Part shown: in pieces, positions 1 to 6,063 of the stretch | How the letters are laid out: each line of letters starts with the position of its first letter | Numbering within the stretch: position 1 is the first letter of the stretch | Assembly (NCBI GenBank): GCA_013813955.1 | Contig: JACCQW010000137.1 | Coordinates: 1 to 6,927 of the forward strand | Length of the DNA: 6,927 nt | Source: Solirubrobacterales bacterium | GTDB lineage: Bacteria > Actinomycetota > Thermoleophilia > Solirubrobacterales > Solirubrobacteraceae | Direction: 5' to 3' | Notes under the pieces: generated by a model | What the model saw: the letters and a program-made list of their open reading frames with translations, nothing else | Told to the model about the DNA's origin: nothing | Database searches by the model: none | Translations under genes and position numbers: made by a program

Positions 1-1244
1 CGCGCGGCCTCGATGTGGGCCTCGAACTCGCCGCGGAACTTGGCGACCATCGAGCCGATCGGCATCGCCATCGCGTCGCCCAGCACGCACAGGCAGTTGC
101 CGATGATCTGCTCCTGCACGGAGGCCATGATGTCGAGGTCCATCGGCGTGGCCAAGCCGTTGTCGACGCGCTCGAGCATCGACACCGTCCAGCGCGTGCC
201 CTCGCGGCACGGCGTGCACTTGCCACACGACTCGTGGCGGTAGAACTTCGCGAGCTTCAGCGCAACGCTGACGACCGGCACGCTGTCATCCACGACGATG
301 ATCGCTCCCGAGCCCAGCATCGAGCCGGCCTCGGCCAGCGCGTCGAAGTCGTAGGGCAGGTCGAGATCCTTCTTCTCCAGCACCGGCGAGGACGAGCCGC
401 CGGGGAACCAGAGCTTGACCTCGCGGCCCTCGGGCGGGCCCCCGGCCAGGTCGAAGATGAGCTCCCGCGAGGGGATGCCCAGCTCGATCTCGTAGTTGCC
501 GGGCCGCTGGACGTTGCCGCTGACCGAGACGAGCTTGGTGCCCGTCGAGGTCTCCGTGCCGAGCTTGGCGTACTCCTCGCCGCCCATGCGGATGATGTGC
601 GGCACGGTGGCGAGCGTCTCGACGTTGTTGATGAGCGTCGGGCCCTGGTACAGGCCCTGGTTGGCGGGAAACGGCGGCTTCAGGCGCGGGTTGCCGCGCT
701 TGCCCTCCAGGGAGTCCAGCAGGCCGGTCTCCTCGCCGCAGATGTAGGCGCCCGCGCCGCGGTGCACGACGAGGTTCAGCGTGAGGTCCGAGCCCAGGAT
801 CCGCTCCCCGAGGTAGCCGGCCTCCTGGGCCTCGGCGAGCGCGGCGTCCAGGATGTCGGCCTGGTGGACGTACTCGCCGCGGATGTAGATGAAGGCGCGG
901 TTGGCGCCGGCCGCGTAGGCGGAGATGACGATGCCCTCGATGAGCATGTGCGGGCTCTTCTGCATGAGCTCGCGGTCCTTGAAGGTGCCCGGCTCGGACT
1001 CGTCGGCGTTGCAGACGAGGTACTTGTCCATCGTCCCGGCGGGCATGAAGGAGACCTTCTTGCCCATCGCGAAGCCGGCCCCGCCGCGGCCGCGCAGCCC
1101 GGAGGCCAGCAGCTCCTCCAGGACCTGGTCGCGCGGCATCGCCAGCGCGCGGCGCAGCGACTCATAGCCGCCGCGGCGCTCGTAGACCTCCCGCGTGTAC
1201 AGGCCGGACTCGTCGATGTCCGCGAAGAGGATCGTCTGGCTCAT
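1..1244 (-). CDS. nuoF: NADH-quinone oxidoreductase subunit F (NADH/FMN-binding), 3' end cut by window edge
   Basis: NuoF is the complex I subunit that oxidises NADH, passes a hydride to FMN and sends electrons into cluster N3 at the tip of the peripheral arm. The 414 codons present carry the family landmarks: the glycine-rich nucleotide loop GRGGAGFAMGKK (about residues 52-63), CNADESEPGTFKDRE (78-92), the segment YICGEETGLLDSLEGKRGNP, INNVETLATVP, and the [4Fe-4S] N3 ligands C340, C343 and C346 (CGKCTPC) with C386 in NCLCVLGD. C384 is an extra nearby cysteine. The start is ATG at 1244, overlapping the nuoE stop as ATGA. No good Shine-Dalgarno precedes it, so translation is probably coupled to nuoE. 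The glycine loop departs from the usual GRGGAGFPTGxKW: A-M replaces P-T and V replaces W, while the lysine (K63) is kept. The last few dozen residues lie outside the window. Confidence 0.97.
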   Translation of the reverse strand, partial: MSQTILFADIDESGLYTREVYERRGGYESLRRALAMPRDQVLEELLASGLRGRGGAGFAMGKKVSFMPAGTMDKYLVCNADESEPGTFKDRELMQKSPHMLIEGIVISAYAAGANRAFIYIRGEYVHQADILDAALAEAQEAGYLGERILGSDLTLNLVVHRGAGAYICGEETGLLDSLEGKRGNPRLKPPFPANQGLYQGPTLINNVETLATVPHIIRMGGEEYAKLGTETSTGTKLVSVSGNVQRPGNYEIELGIPSRELIFDLAGGPPEGREVKLWFPGGSSSPVLEKKDLDLPYDFDALAEAGSMLGSGAIIVVDDSVPVVSVALKLAKFYRHESCGKCTPCREGTRWTVSMLERVDNGLATPMDLDIMASVQEQIIGNCLCVLGDAMAMPIGSMVAKFRGEFEAHIEAA

Positions 1245-2011
1245 GTCTGGTCGGGCTGGGTCGGGGGGTTCTCGATGGCGGCGGGAGGGCCGGCCGCATC
1301 GCCCGGCATCTCGCCGCCGTAGGAGGTGGGCCCCTGCGGCGTCGCCCCGCCGGGCGTGGCGGTCGCCGCGCCCGGGTCGACGCTGCGGCGCAGCCGCAGC
1401 TGCTTGGCGGGCAGCGGCGGCAGGCCCTCGCGGATGTGCTCCACCAGCCGCGGCACCTCGTCGAGCGTGATAGGGCCGATGTAGACGCCGTCGACGGAGG
1501 CCATCGGCGCGATGTCGCACGCGCCGAGGCACTCGAACGAGCGCACGTTGAAGTCCGGGTCGCCGTCGGTCGCGCGCTCGACAGCCTCCAGCAGCTCGTC
1601 GGCGCCGCACAGCGAGCACGAGATGTTCGTGCACACGTAGACCGCGTGGCGGCCGACCGGCGTCGTCTCGAGCATGTCGTAGAAGCTCGCGACCGAGACG
1701 AGGTAGCCGGGCGTGAGGCGCATGACCGCCGCGGCCTGCTCGATGGCCGCCGGCGAGCACCACCCGTGCCAGCGCTGCACCGCGGCCAGGGCGGGGATCG
1801 CGGCACTGCGGTGATCGGGGTACTTGGCCATGTGCGCCTCGATCTCGGCGCGCAGCTCGGGGGGCACCTCCGTGGTGGCGAGGTCGGGCACCGTCGCCGG
1901 ATCCTTGGTCAGGTCCGCGGCGTCGTCCCAGCCGGGCACGCGGGAGCCGTGCCCGAAGCGGGGGACCTGATCGCCCGTCCGCTGCGTGCCGCGGTCCCCG
2001 TTATGTCTCAC
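1241..2011 (-). CDS. nuoE: NADH-quinone oxidoreductase subunit E (24-kDa, [2Fe-2S] N1a) with long terminal tails
   Basis: NuoE is the thioredoxin-fold subunit carrying the [2Fe-2S] cluster N1a and partners NuoF in the NADH dehydrogenase module. The conserved core runs from about residue 52 to 200: a helical N-terminal part (YPDHRSAAIPAL, then HGWCSPAAIEQAA), LTPGYLVSVASFYDML, and the cluster ligands C127-x4-C132 (CTNISC) and C161-x3-C165 (CLGAC, followed by DIAPM). The chosen start is GTG at 2011, which overlaps the nuoD stop as GTGA and has a G-run (minus strand of 2020-2026) 8 nt upstream; this gives 256 residues. GTG at 1939 is possible but has no Shine-Dalgarno. The product is longer than the usual 160-180 residues because of about 50 residues before the core and about 55 after it, the latter rich in Pro, Ala, Gly and Thr. 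No in-frame ATG exists near the nuoD end. The gene ends ATGA into nuoF. Confidence 0.95.
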   Translation of the reverse strand: MRHNGDRGTQRTGDQVPRFGHGSRVPGWDDAADLTKDPATVPDLATTEVPPELRAEIEAHMAKYPDHRSAAIPALAAVQRWHGWCSPAAIEQAAAVMRLTPGYLVSVASFYDMLETTPVGRHAVYVCTNISCSLCGADELLEAVERATDGDPDFNVRSFECLGACDIAPMASVDGVYIGPITLDEVPRLVEHIREGLPPLPAKQLRLRRSVDPGAATATPGGATPQGPTSYGGEMPGDAAGPPAAIENPPTQPDQT

Positions 2012-3246
2012 CGGTCGATCCCCCCCAGGACCGGATCGAGCATCGCCAGCGTGGCGATGAGGTCGGCGATGTAGGACCCCTCGGTCATCGGCGCGGTGGC
2101 CTGCAGGTTCACGAACGAGGGGTCGCGCATGTGCACGCGCGCGGGCTTGGAGGACCCGTCGGAGCGCACGAAGCAGCCGAGCTCGCCGCGCGGGGACTCG
2201 ATCGGGAAGTAGACCTCGCCGGGCGGCACGCGGAAGCCCTCGGTGACGAGCTTGAAGTGGTGGATGAGCGCCTCCATCGATGTCGCCAGCTCGTGGCGCG
2301 GCGGCAGCGCGACCTTGCGGTCGGTCGTGATGAACGGCCCCTCGGGGAGCCCGTCCATCGCCTGGTCGATGATGCGCACCGACTGCTCCATCTCGGCCAT
2401 GCGGACCGCGTAGCGGTCGTAGTTGTCGCCCTGCGTGCCGACCGGGATCTTGAAGTCGAAGTCCCCGTAGGAGCAGTAGGGCATCGCCTTGCGCAGGTCC
2501 CACGGGTTGCCGGCCGCGCGCAGCAGCGGGCCCGTGATGCCGAGCTCGAGCAGCTTCTCCTCGCTGAGCGGGCAGACGCCGCGCAGGCGCTGCAGCACGA
2601 TCTCGTTGCGGTGCAGCAGATCGCGGTACTGGCCCACGCGCTTGGGCATGAGCGCCGTGAACTGGCGCAGCTTCTCCTCGAAGCCGTGCGGGATGTCCTC
2701 GATGACGCCGCCGACCTGGAAGTAGCGCGTGTGCATGCGCTGGCCGGAGCTCTGCTCGAAGAGATCGAGGATCGTCTCGCGCTCGCGAAAGCAGTACCAG
2801 AACATCGACATCGCGCCGAGGTCCAGCGCGCTGGTCCCGAGCCACACGAGGTGGCTCATGATCCGGTTGAGCTCCATGTGGATCACGCGCAGGTACTGCG
2901 CGCGGGGCGGGACGTCGACGCCGAGCAGGGTCTCCGTCGCGCCGCAGAACGCGTAGGCGTTGAAGTAGTAGGCCAGGTAGTCCATCCGCTCGACGACCGG
3001 GATGGCCTTCCAGTAGCTCTTGTCCTCCGCGGTCTTCTCGATGCCGGTGTGGACGTAGCCGATGATCGGCTTGAGGTCGCGGACGACCTCGCCGTCCAGC
3101 GTGACCAGCAGCCGCAGCACCCCGTGCGTAGCCGGGTGGTGCGGCCCCATGTTCAGCGTGAGCAGCTCCTGCTCCTGGTCGTCGGACTCCAGGCGCTCGA
3201 CCGGCGCCATGGTGATCGACTCCTCCATCTCCCGATACGTGCTCAT
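2008..3246 (-). CDS. nuoD: NADH-quinone oxidoreductase subunit D (49-kDa, quinone-site subunit)
   Basis: NuoD forms the quinone-reduction chamber next to cluster N2 in NuoB, at the junction with the membrane arm; its fold derives from [NiFe]-hydrogenase large subunits. The 412 residues match the normal family length. Visible signatures are LNMGPHHPATHGVLRL (residues 31-46), GYVHTGIEKTAEDKSYWK (63-80), RMDYL (87-91), HMELNRIMSHLVWLG, and the C-terminal FVNLQATAPM with a closing Asp-Arg segment. By family knowledge, the second His of HPATHG (H41) and Tyr90 correspond to the quinone headgroup ligands His38 and Tyr87 of Thermus; the spacing is identical. The gene overlaps nuoC by ATGA at its start and nuoE by GTGA at its end. 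The first ATG (3246) is coupled to nuoC but has a poor Shine-Dalgarno, whereas ATG at codon 13 (3210) has an excellent one, so the true N-terminus is uncertain by 12 residues. Confidence 0.97.
   Translation of the reverse strand: MSTYREMEESITMAPVERLESDDQEQELLTLNMGPHHPATHGVLRLLVTLDGEVVRDLKPIIGYVHTGIEKTAEDKSYWKAIPVVERMDYLAYYFNAYAFCGATETLLGVDVPPRAQYLRVIHMELNRIMSHLVWLGTSALDLGAMSMFWYCFRERETILDLFEQSSGQRMHTRYFQVGGVIEDIPHGFEEKLRQFTALMPKRVGQYRDLLHRNEIVLQRLRGVCPLSEEKLLELGITGPLLRAAGNPWDLRKAMPYCSYGDFDFKIPVGTQGDNYDRYAVRMAEMEQSVRIIDQAMDGLPEGPFITTDRKVALPPRHELATSMEALIHHFKLVTEGFRVPPGEVYFPIESPRGELGCFVRSDGSSKPARVHMRDPSFVNLQATAPMTEGSYIADLIATLAMLDPVLGGIDR
3220..3226 (-). promoter_or_regulatory. Strong internal Shine-Dalgarno favouring a second nuoD start
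   Basis: The minus strand reads GGAGGAG here, ending 9 nt before an in-frame ATG at 3210 (codon 13 of the longer nuoD frame, Met-Ala-Pro-Val). This is the best ribosome binding site match I noticed in the window. The annotated ATG at 3246 has only a weak AGGGAA about 13 nt upstream and relies on the ATGA overlap with nuoC. The shorter product would keep all conserved NuoD residues. Confidence 0.5.
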
Positions 3247-3752
3247 TGCGTGTACGCCGTTCCCTGCGCCTCGTTGAACGTGAACAGGATGGGCTCGCCG
3301 CCGACCGGGAAGTCGCGGCGCTGCGGGTGGCCCTCGTAGTCCTCGGGCATCAGGATGCGCCGCAGGTCGTGGTGGCCCTCGAAGACGACGCCGAACATGT
3401 CATAGACCTCGCGCTCCTGGTGGTCGGCCGTCGGCCAGTCGGGCGTGACCGACTCGACGACCGGCGCGTCGGTGTGGACGCGGAGCTTCACGGTCAGGCG
3501 GTCCAGCGCGCTCATGTCCAACAGCTCGTAGTGCACGCCGAGCCGCGGCTCCTCGGGGTAGTAGTCGACGCCGTGCACGGACATGAGCGCGCGGTAGCCC
3601 TTGGCGCGCAGGCGCAGCAGCGTCGCGCGGATCGCCGGCGGATGGACGATCAGGGTGCCGCGGTCGCGGAAGTGCAGCGTGTCGAGCACCGACTCGGCGT
3701 CGGCCTCGCGCAGGTCCTGGGCCAGAAGCTCGAGCCCGGTGGCGTCAGGCAC
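3243..3752 (-). CDS. nuoC: NADH-quinone oxidoreductase subunit C (30-kDa)
   Basis: NuoC is a structural subunit of the complex I connecting arm that packs against NuoD and NuoB. The 169-residue product is a normal length for a stand-alone NuoC and, unlike in enterobacteria, is not fused to NuoD. The family signature lies at about residues 113-149: EREVYDMFG, then [18 protein letters not shown] and RRDFP. Residues 59-64 (VHGVDY) are the other familiar conserved piece. The start is GTG at 3752, with GGGGGA 8 nt upstream, overlapping the end of nuoB by 8 nt. The open frame extends further upstream inside nuoB to an ATG at 3851, but the Arg/Thr/Ser-rich translation there is out-of-frame nuoB, so that start is rejected. 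The stop forms ATGA with nuoD. Confidence 0.96.
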   Translation of the reverse strand: MPDATGLELLAQDLREADAESVLDTLHFRDRGTLIVHPPAIRATLLRLRAKGYRALMSVHGVDYYPEEPRLGVHYELLDMSALDRLTVKLRVHTDAPVVESVTPDWPTADHQEREVYDMFGVVFEGHHDLRRILMPEDYEGHPQRRDFPVGGEPILFTFNEAQGTAYTQ

Positions 3753-4437
3753 CCGCGGTGTCCCCCGGCAGGAAGACGTTGACCGCCGTCGGGTTGTCGG
3801 CCTCGCCCGCGCCCTCGGCGATCTCCTCCGTGCCGCGGGCGTGGTAGCCATCGCGCCAGCCGATGTCGGGGTCCTCCTGGATCATCTTGCGCAGCTTGAG
3901 GATCCCGTGCATGAGCGCCTCCGGGCGCGGCGGGCAGCCGGGCACGTGCACGTCGACGGGCATGAACTTGTCGGCGGGCACGATCGCGTAGTTGTTGAAG
4001 ACGCCCATCGAGCTCGAGCACGCGCCCATCGCGATCGCCCATTTCGGCTCGAGCATCTGGTCGTAGATGCGCCGGACGATCGGCGCCATCTTGATCGACA
4101 CGCGGCCGGAGAGGATGAGCAGGTCGGCCTGGCGGGGGGAGGCGCGGAAGGCCTCGAAGCCGAAGCGCGCGACGTCGACGCGCGCGGCGACGATCGACAT
4201 CATCTCGATCGCGCAGCAGGCCAGGCCGAACGTGGCGGGAAACAGCGCGTTGGAGCGCGCCCAGCTGACGGCCTTGTCCAGCGTCGTGGTAAGCACGCGC
4301 TCCTCGACGTACTGCTCGAGCGCCTGGCCCTCCAGGTCGCCGCGCAGCATGTCGCGGGCGCGCAGCTGGCGGACGCGGAAGTCCTCCGAGGACTCGTCTG
4401 CGGACGATGGTCCGACCTTCTGGCGGATCACTTCCAT
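3745..4437 (-). CDS. nuoB: NADH-quinone oxidoreductase subunit B (PSST, [4Fe-4S] N2)
   Basis: NuoB carries cluster N2, the last iron-sulfur centre before ubiquinone or menaquinone, and sits beside NuoD. The ligands are all present: tandem C74-C75 ([10 protein letters not shown]), C140 ([12 protein letters not shown]) and C168 ([11 protein letters not shown]). Other signatures are [14 protein letters not shown] (101-114) and [12 protein letters not shown] (117-128). At 230 residues it is longer than many NuoB proteins (about 160-190): it has about 50 charged residues before the core and a C-terminal tail of roughly 30. The start is ATG at 4437, with a GGGGGG tract 7 nt upstream, overlapping nuoA by 10 nt. 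A GTG at 4431 that overlaps the nuoA stop as GTGA is a possible alternative and would remove two residues. The stop lies 8 nt inside nuoC. Confidence 0.97.
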   Translation of the reverse strand: MEVIRQKVGPSSADESSEDFRVRQLRARDMLRGDLEGQALEQYVEERVLTTTLDKAVSWARSNALFPATFGLACCAIEMMSIVAARVDVARFGFEAFRASPRQADLLILSGRVSIKMAPIVRRIYDQMLEPKWAIAMGACSSSMGVFNNYAIVPADKFMPVDVHVPGCPPRPEALMHGILKLRKMIQEDPDIGWRDGYHARGTEEIAEGAGEADNPTAVNVFLPGDTAGA

Positions 4438-4784
4438 TCCAGGGCCCCCCGGCGCCAGACGTAGACGAACGCGGCCATCAGAAGCGTGATGAAGACGATG
4501 ATCTCGATCAGCGCGAACGTCCCGAAGGACTTCAGCTGGATGGCGACCGGATAGAGGAAGATGACCTCGATGTCGAAGAGGATGAAGAGCATCGCGATCA
4601 GGTAGAAGCTGATCCCGAAGCGAAAGCCCTGTTGGACCTCCGACGGCAGGCCGCACTCGTAGGGGTCCTGCTTCTGCGCGATCTCGCGGCGCGGCCCGAG
4701 CAACGTGTTGAGCCCCGCGAACGCCGCGCCGACCGCCGTTCCGAGTACGACGAACACGATGGCGGGCAGGTAGCTCTCGAGCAC
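4428..4784 (-). CDS. nuoA: NADH-quinone oxidoreductase subunit A (ND3)
   Basis: NuoA is a small membrane-arm subunit at the junction with the peripheral arm and lines the quinone-site entrance. The 118 residues form three hydrophobic helices, at about 6-28, 57-79 and 86-109. The loop after helix 1 has the conserved DPYECG with C44, equivalent to the conformation-sensitive ND3 loop cysteine. Helix 2 contains [20 protein letters not shown] with the conserved acidic pair D71 and E73. The start is GTG at 4784; AGAAAGG lies 5 nt upstream, and no in-frame ATG fits. It is the first gene of the operon, and its promoter must lie in the 41-bp gap upstream or within the start of the divergent gene. Confidence 0.96.
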   Translation of the reverse strand: MLESYLPAIVFVVLGTAVGAAFAGLNTLLGPRREIAQKQDPYECGLPSEVQQGFRFGISFYLIAMLFILFDIEVIFLYPVAIQLKSFGTFALIEIIVFITLLMAAFVYVWRRGALEWK

Positions 4785-4838
4785 GGAAGCCTTTCTATCA
4801 CCGTTTTGTGACGACTTGATACTTAGTGTCTGAGACTA
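4785..4838. promoter_or_regulatory. Short divergent promoter region between nuoA and the membrane-protein gene
   Basis: Only 41 bp (4785-4825) separate two divergent start codons, and this stretch is visibly richer in A and T than its surroundings, as expected for promoter DNA. On the plus strand, GATACT (4818-4823) resembles a -10 hexamer but lies only 2 nt before the GTG at 4826. On the minus strand, TAGTCT (4838 to 4833) fits the actinobacterial TANNNT -10 form and would start transcription near 4826, giving a leader of about 40 nt for nuoA. I see no convincing -35 on either strand. A small palindrome, GTCT-G-AGAC (4828-4836), overlaps the plus-strand start and the minus-strand -10 candidate, so it could be an operator. 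All element assignments are tentative. Confidence 0.4.
4790..4796 (-). promoter_or_regulatory. Ribosome binding site of nuoA
   Basis: The minus strand reads AGAAAGG, ending 5 nt before the GTG at 4784. It supports the GTG as the nuoA start, for which no ATG is available. Confidence 0.6.
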
Positions 4839-5275
4839 CACTCGCCGCGCTGGCGGCCTATGCGACAGCCGGCTCCGCCGCGGTCGCCGGCGCCTTCGCT
4901 GCCCTGCGCTGGTGGCAGGTGCAGCCGACCTCCGCCGTGTGGCCGCTCCTGCGCATCGCCCAGGGCGTCGCCGTGGCGCAGGCGCTGGTGGCCGGCGGGC
5001 TCGCCGTCGCGGGCTATGAGCCCGCCGACGGGCTGTACTGGCTCTACGCGCTGCTGCCGGTCGCCATCGGCCTCGTCGCCGAGCAGCTGCGCGTCGTGGC
5101 CGCCGAGCAGGTGCTCGAGCAGCGCGCCATCGCCGATGCGCAGGCCGTCGGAGCGCTGCCCGAGGCCGAGCAGCGCTCCGTGGTCCTGGCCATCGTCCGT
5201 CGCGAGATCGGCGTGATGGCCGCCGCCGCCCTCGTCGTCGCCTTCCTCGCCCTGCGCGCGGCGCTGGTCGTCTAG
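4826..5275 (+). CDS. Unrecognised four-helix integral membrane protein
   Basis: I do not recognise this 149-residue protein. It is Ala/Val/Leu-rich, with four predicted membrane segments at about residues 6-28, 42-63, 70-88 and 128-148. A charged stretch between helices 3 and 4 (about 89-127, containing AEQLRV, VLEQRAIADAQ and VRREIG) looks like an amphipathic helix or helical hairpin. There is no cysteine, no cofactor motif and no histidine pattern for haem. The only in-frame start that keeps helix 1 is GTG at 4826. It has no Shine-Dalgarno, and an in-frame TGA lies 7-9 nt upstream (4817-4819), so translation may be leaderless. The gene is divergent from nuoA, so co-regulation with complex I is possible, but nothing in the protein shows a complex I role. 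The TAG stop interlocks with that of a convergent small ORF. Confidence 0.85.
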   Translation: MSETTLAALAAYATAGSAAVAGAFAALRWWQVQPTSAVWPLLRIAQGVAVAQALVAGGLAVAGYEPADGLYWLYALLPVAIGLVAEQLRVVAAEQVLEQRAIADAQAVGALPEAEQRSVVLAIVRREIGVMAAAALVVAFLALRAALVV

Positions 5276-5406
5276 CGCCGGCTGAAGGTCCGCCGCACGG
5301 TGATCGAGGAGCGGAACTGCGGCCGCGTGGAGCGCGAGAACGACCTGCGCTGGTCGAAGTAGACCGTCCACGTGCCGACGCGGCTGCGCGCCGGGATGAG
5401 GCGCAT
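5272..5406 (-). CDS. Small arginine-rich ORF (44 codons), either a real small gene or the C-terminal remnant of a lost gene
   Basis: This frame runs from ATG at 5406 to a TAG at 5274-5272 that shares the palindrome CTAG with the stop of the plus-strand gene. All 44 sense codons end in G or C, while first and second positions are mixed. This is the pattern of real coding sequence in this genome, although the ORF is short. The product has 12 arginines and one acidic residue. It reads like a run of beta strands (GTWTVYFDQ, then SSITVRRTFSRR), similar in style to the tail of a secreted Ig-like or beta-sandwich domain. A purine-rich GGAAAGAAG lies about 9 nt before the ATG. The same frame is open upstream to the stop of the flavin reductase gene, with a GTG at 5436, but that extension has two A-ending codons in eleven and a weaker coding signal. 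No family is recognised. Confidence 0.4.
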   Translation of the reverse strand: MRLIPARSRVGTWTVYFDQRRSFSRSTRPQFRSSITVRRTFSRR

Positions 5407-5439
5407 CCGGCGTGACTTCTTTCCGCAGGGCGCCACCGC

Positions 5440-5934
5440 TCAAACCCGGCGCACCACCGTCATGTAGCGCCCGCGGAACCACACGAGCGGGTCGTCGTCG
5501 CCGTCGACGCCCGTGCCGAGCACCTCGCCGATCGCGATCACGTGGTCGCCCGCCTCCTGGAGCGAGCGCAGGTCGCAGGCGATCCACGCCAGCGCGCGAT
5601 CGAGCACCGGCACGCCGTGCTCCTCGCCGTGGGCGACGCTCTCGAACTTCGCACGCGCCACCGCCTTGGTTGCGAACAGCGCGGCGAGGTCCTCGTCGCC
5701 CGCCCGCAGGACGTTGACCGCGAAGCGCCCCGCGTCGCGCACGACCGGCAGCGTGCGCGAGGCCTGCTCGAAGCACACGAGCAGCAGCATCGGGTCCAGC
5801 GACAGCGACGTCACGGCATTGGTGGTCATCCCCGCCGGCCCGTCGGGACCGGCGGCGGTGACGATCGTCACCCCGGTGGCGAAGTGCCCGATCGTGTCGC
5901 GGAAGCCGTGCTGCGGGTCGCCGGACGCGCTCAT
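5440..5934 (-). CDS. Flavin reductase-like FMN-binding domain protein
   Basis: This is a 164-residue single-domain protein of the flavin reductase family (HpaC/RutF/DIM6-NTAB type), normal in length. Such proteins bind FMN and usually use NAD(P)H to supply reduced flavin to a partner monooxygenase; some bind flavin or haem for other purposes. Visible signatures are FATGVTIVTA (18-27), GMTTNAVTSLSLDP (35-48) in the flavin-binding strand-turn, LLVCFEQASRT (51-61), FAVNVL (71-76), a GDHVIAIGEVLG strand (129-140), and the C-terminal PLVWFRGRYMTV (149-160). The start is ATG at 5934, just ahead of the conserved FRDTIGHFATG region; no clear Shine-Dalgarno precedes it. No monooxygenase gene lies in the window, so the substrate and partner cannot be named. 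It follows the cupredoxin gene on the same strand after a 129-bp spacer and is probably transcribed separately. Confidence 0.9.
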   Translation of the reverse strand: MSASGDPQHGFRDTIGHFATGVTIVTAAGPDGPAGMTTNAVTSLSLDPMLLLVCFEQASRTLPVVRDAGRFAVNVLRAGDEDLAALFATKAVARAKFESVAHGEEHGVPVLDRALAWIACDLRSLQEAGDHVIAIGEVLGTGVDGDDDPLVWFRGRYMTVVRRV

Positions 5935-5956
5935 GGCGTCAGGGCGTCAAGAGGGA

Positions 5957-6035
5957 CCCGGCGCCGGCCCCGGTTGCCGCCGTAGGGACGGGTCGCGCGT
6001 CGTCGCTGCGCCCGTCTGATCGAGCCGGCGCCGGG
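5957..6035. repeat. Inverted repeat of two GC palindromes in the spacer before the flavin reductase gene
   Basis: CCCGGCGCCGGC (5957-5968) and GCCGGCGCCGGG (6024-6035) are exact 12-base reverse complements 55 bp apart. Each contains the self-complementary decamer CCGGCGCCGG. They lie in the 129-bp gap (5935-6063) between the cupredoxin stop and the flavin reductase start. No T-run follows, so this is not a standard intrinsic terminator. It could form RNA hairpins at the cupredoxin 3' end or be a paired operator. In DNA this GC-rich, chance is also credible. Confidence 0.35.
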
Positions 6036-6063
6036 ATGCGGGTGTGCTTCGGCGCGCACGCCC

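Noticed and set aside
15..1322. Plus-strand open frame of 435 codons opposite nuoF
   Set aside because: It is antisense to a well-supported nuoF. Its translation is a low-complexity mix of Ala, Arg, Asp, Val, Leu and His, typical of a mirror frame in G+C-rich DNA.
2012..2845. Upstream extension of the nuoE frame within nuoD
   Set aside because: The extension is out-of-frame nuoD with no conserved residues. GTG at 2011, overlapping the nuoD stop, is the better start.
2131..3339. Plus-strand open frame of 402 codons opposite nuoD
   Set aside because: It is antisense to conserved nuoD and has the same Arg/Ala/Val/Leu/Asp-biased composition without motifs.
3753..3851. N-terminal extension of nuoC to an ATG inside nuoB
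   Set aside because: The added residues are an Arg/Ser/Thr-rich shadow of nuoB. GTG at 3752 has a G-rich ribosome binding site and gives the normal NuoC length.
5275..5440. Possible stop-codon readthrough joining the flavin reductase to the 44-codon ORF, which share a frame
   Set aside because: The flavin reductase already ends at its normal family C-terminus. The linking codons have a weaker coding signal, and no readthrough context is evident.
4823..5776. Minus-strand frame of 317 codons across the membrane protein and flavin reductase
   Set aside because: It runs antisense through the four-helix protein and out of frame through the flavin reductase, with low-complexity translation.
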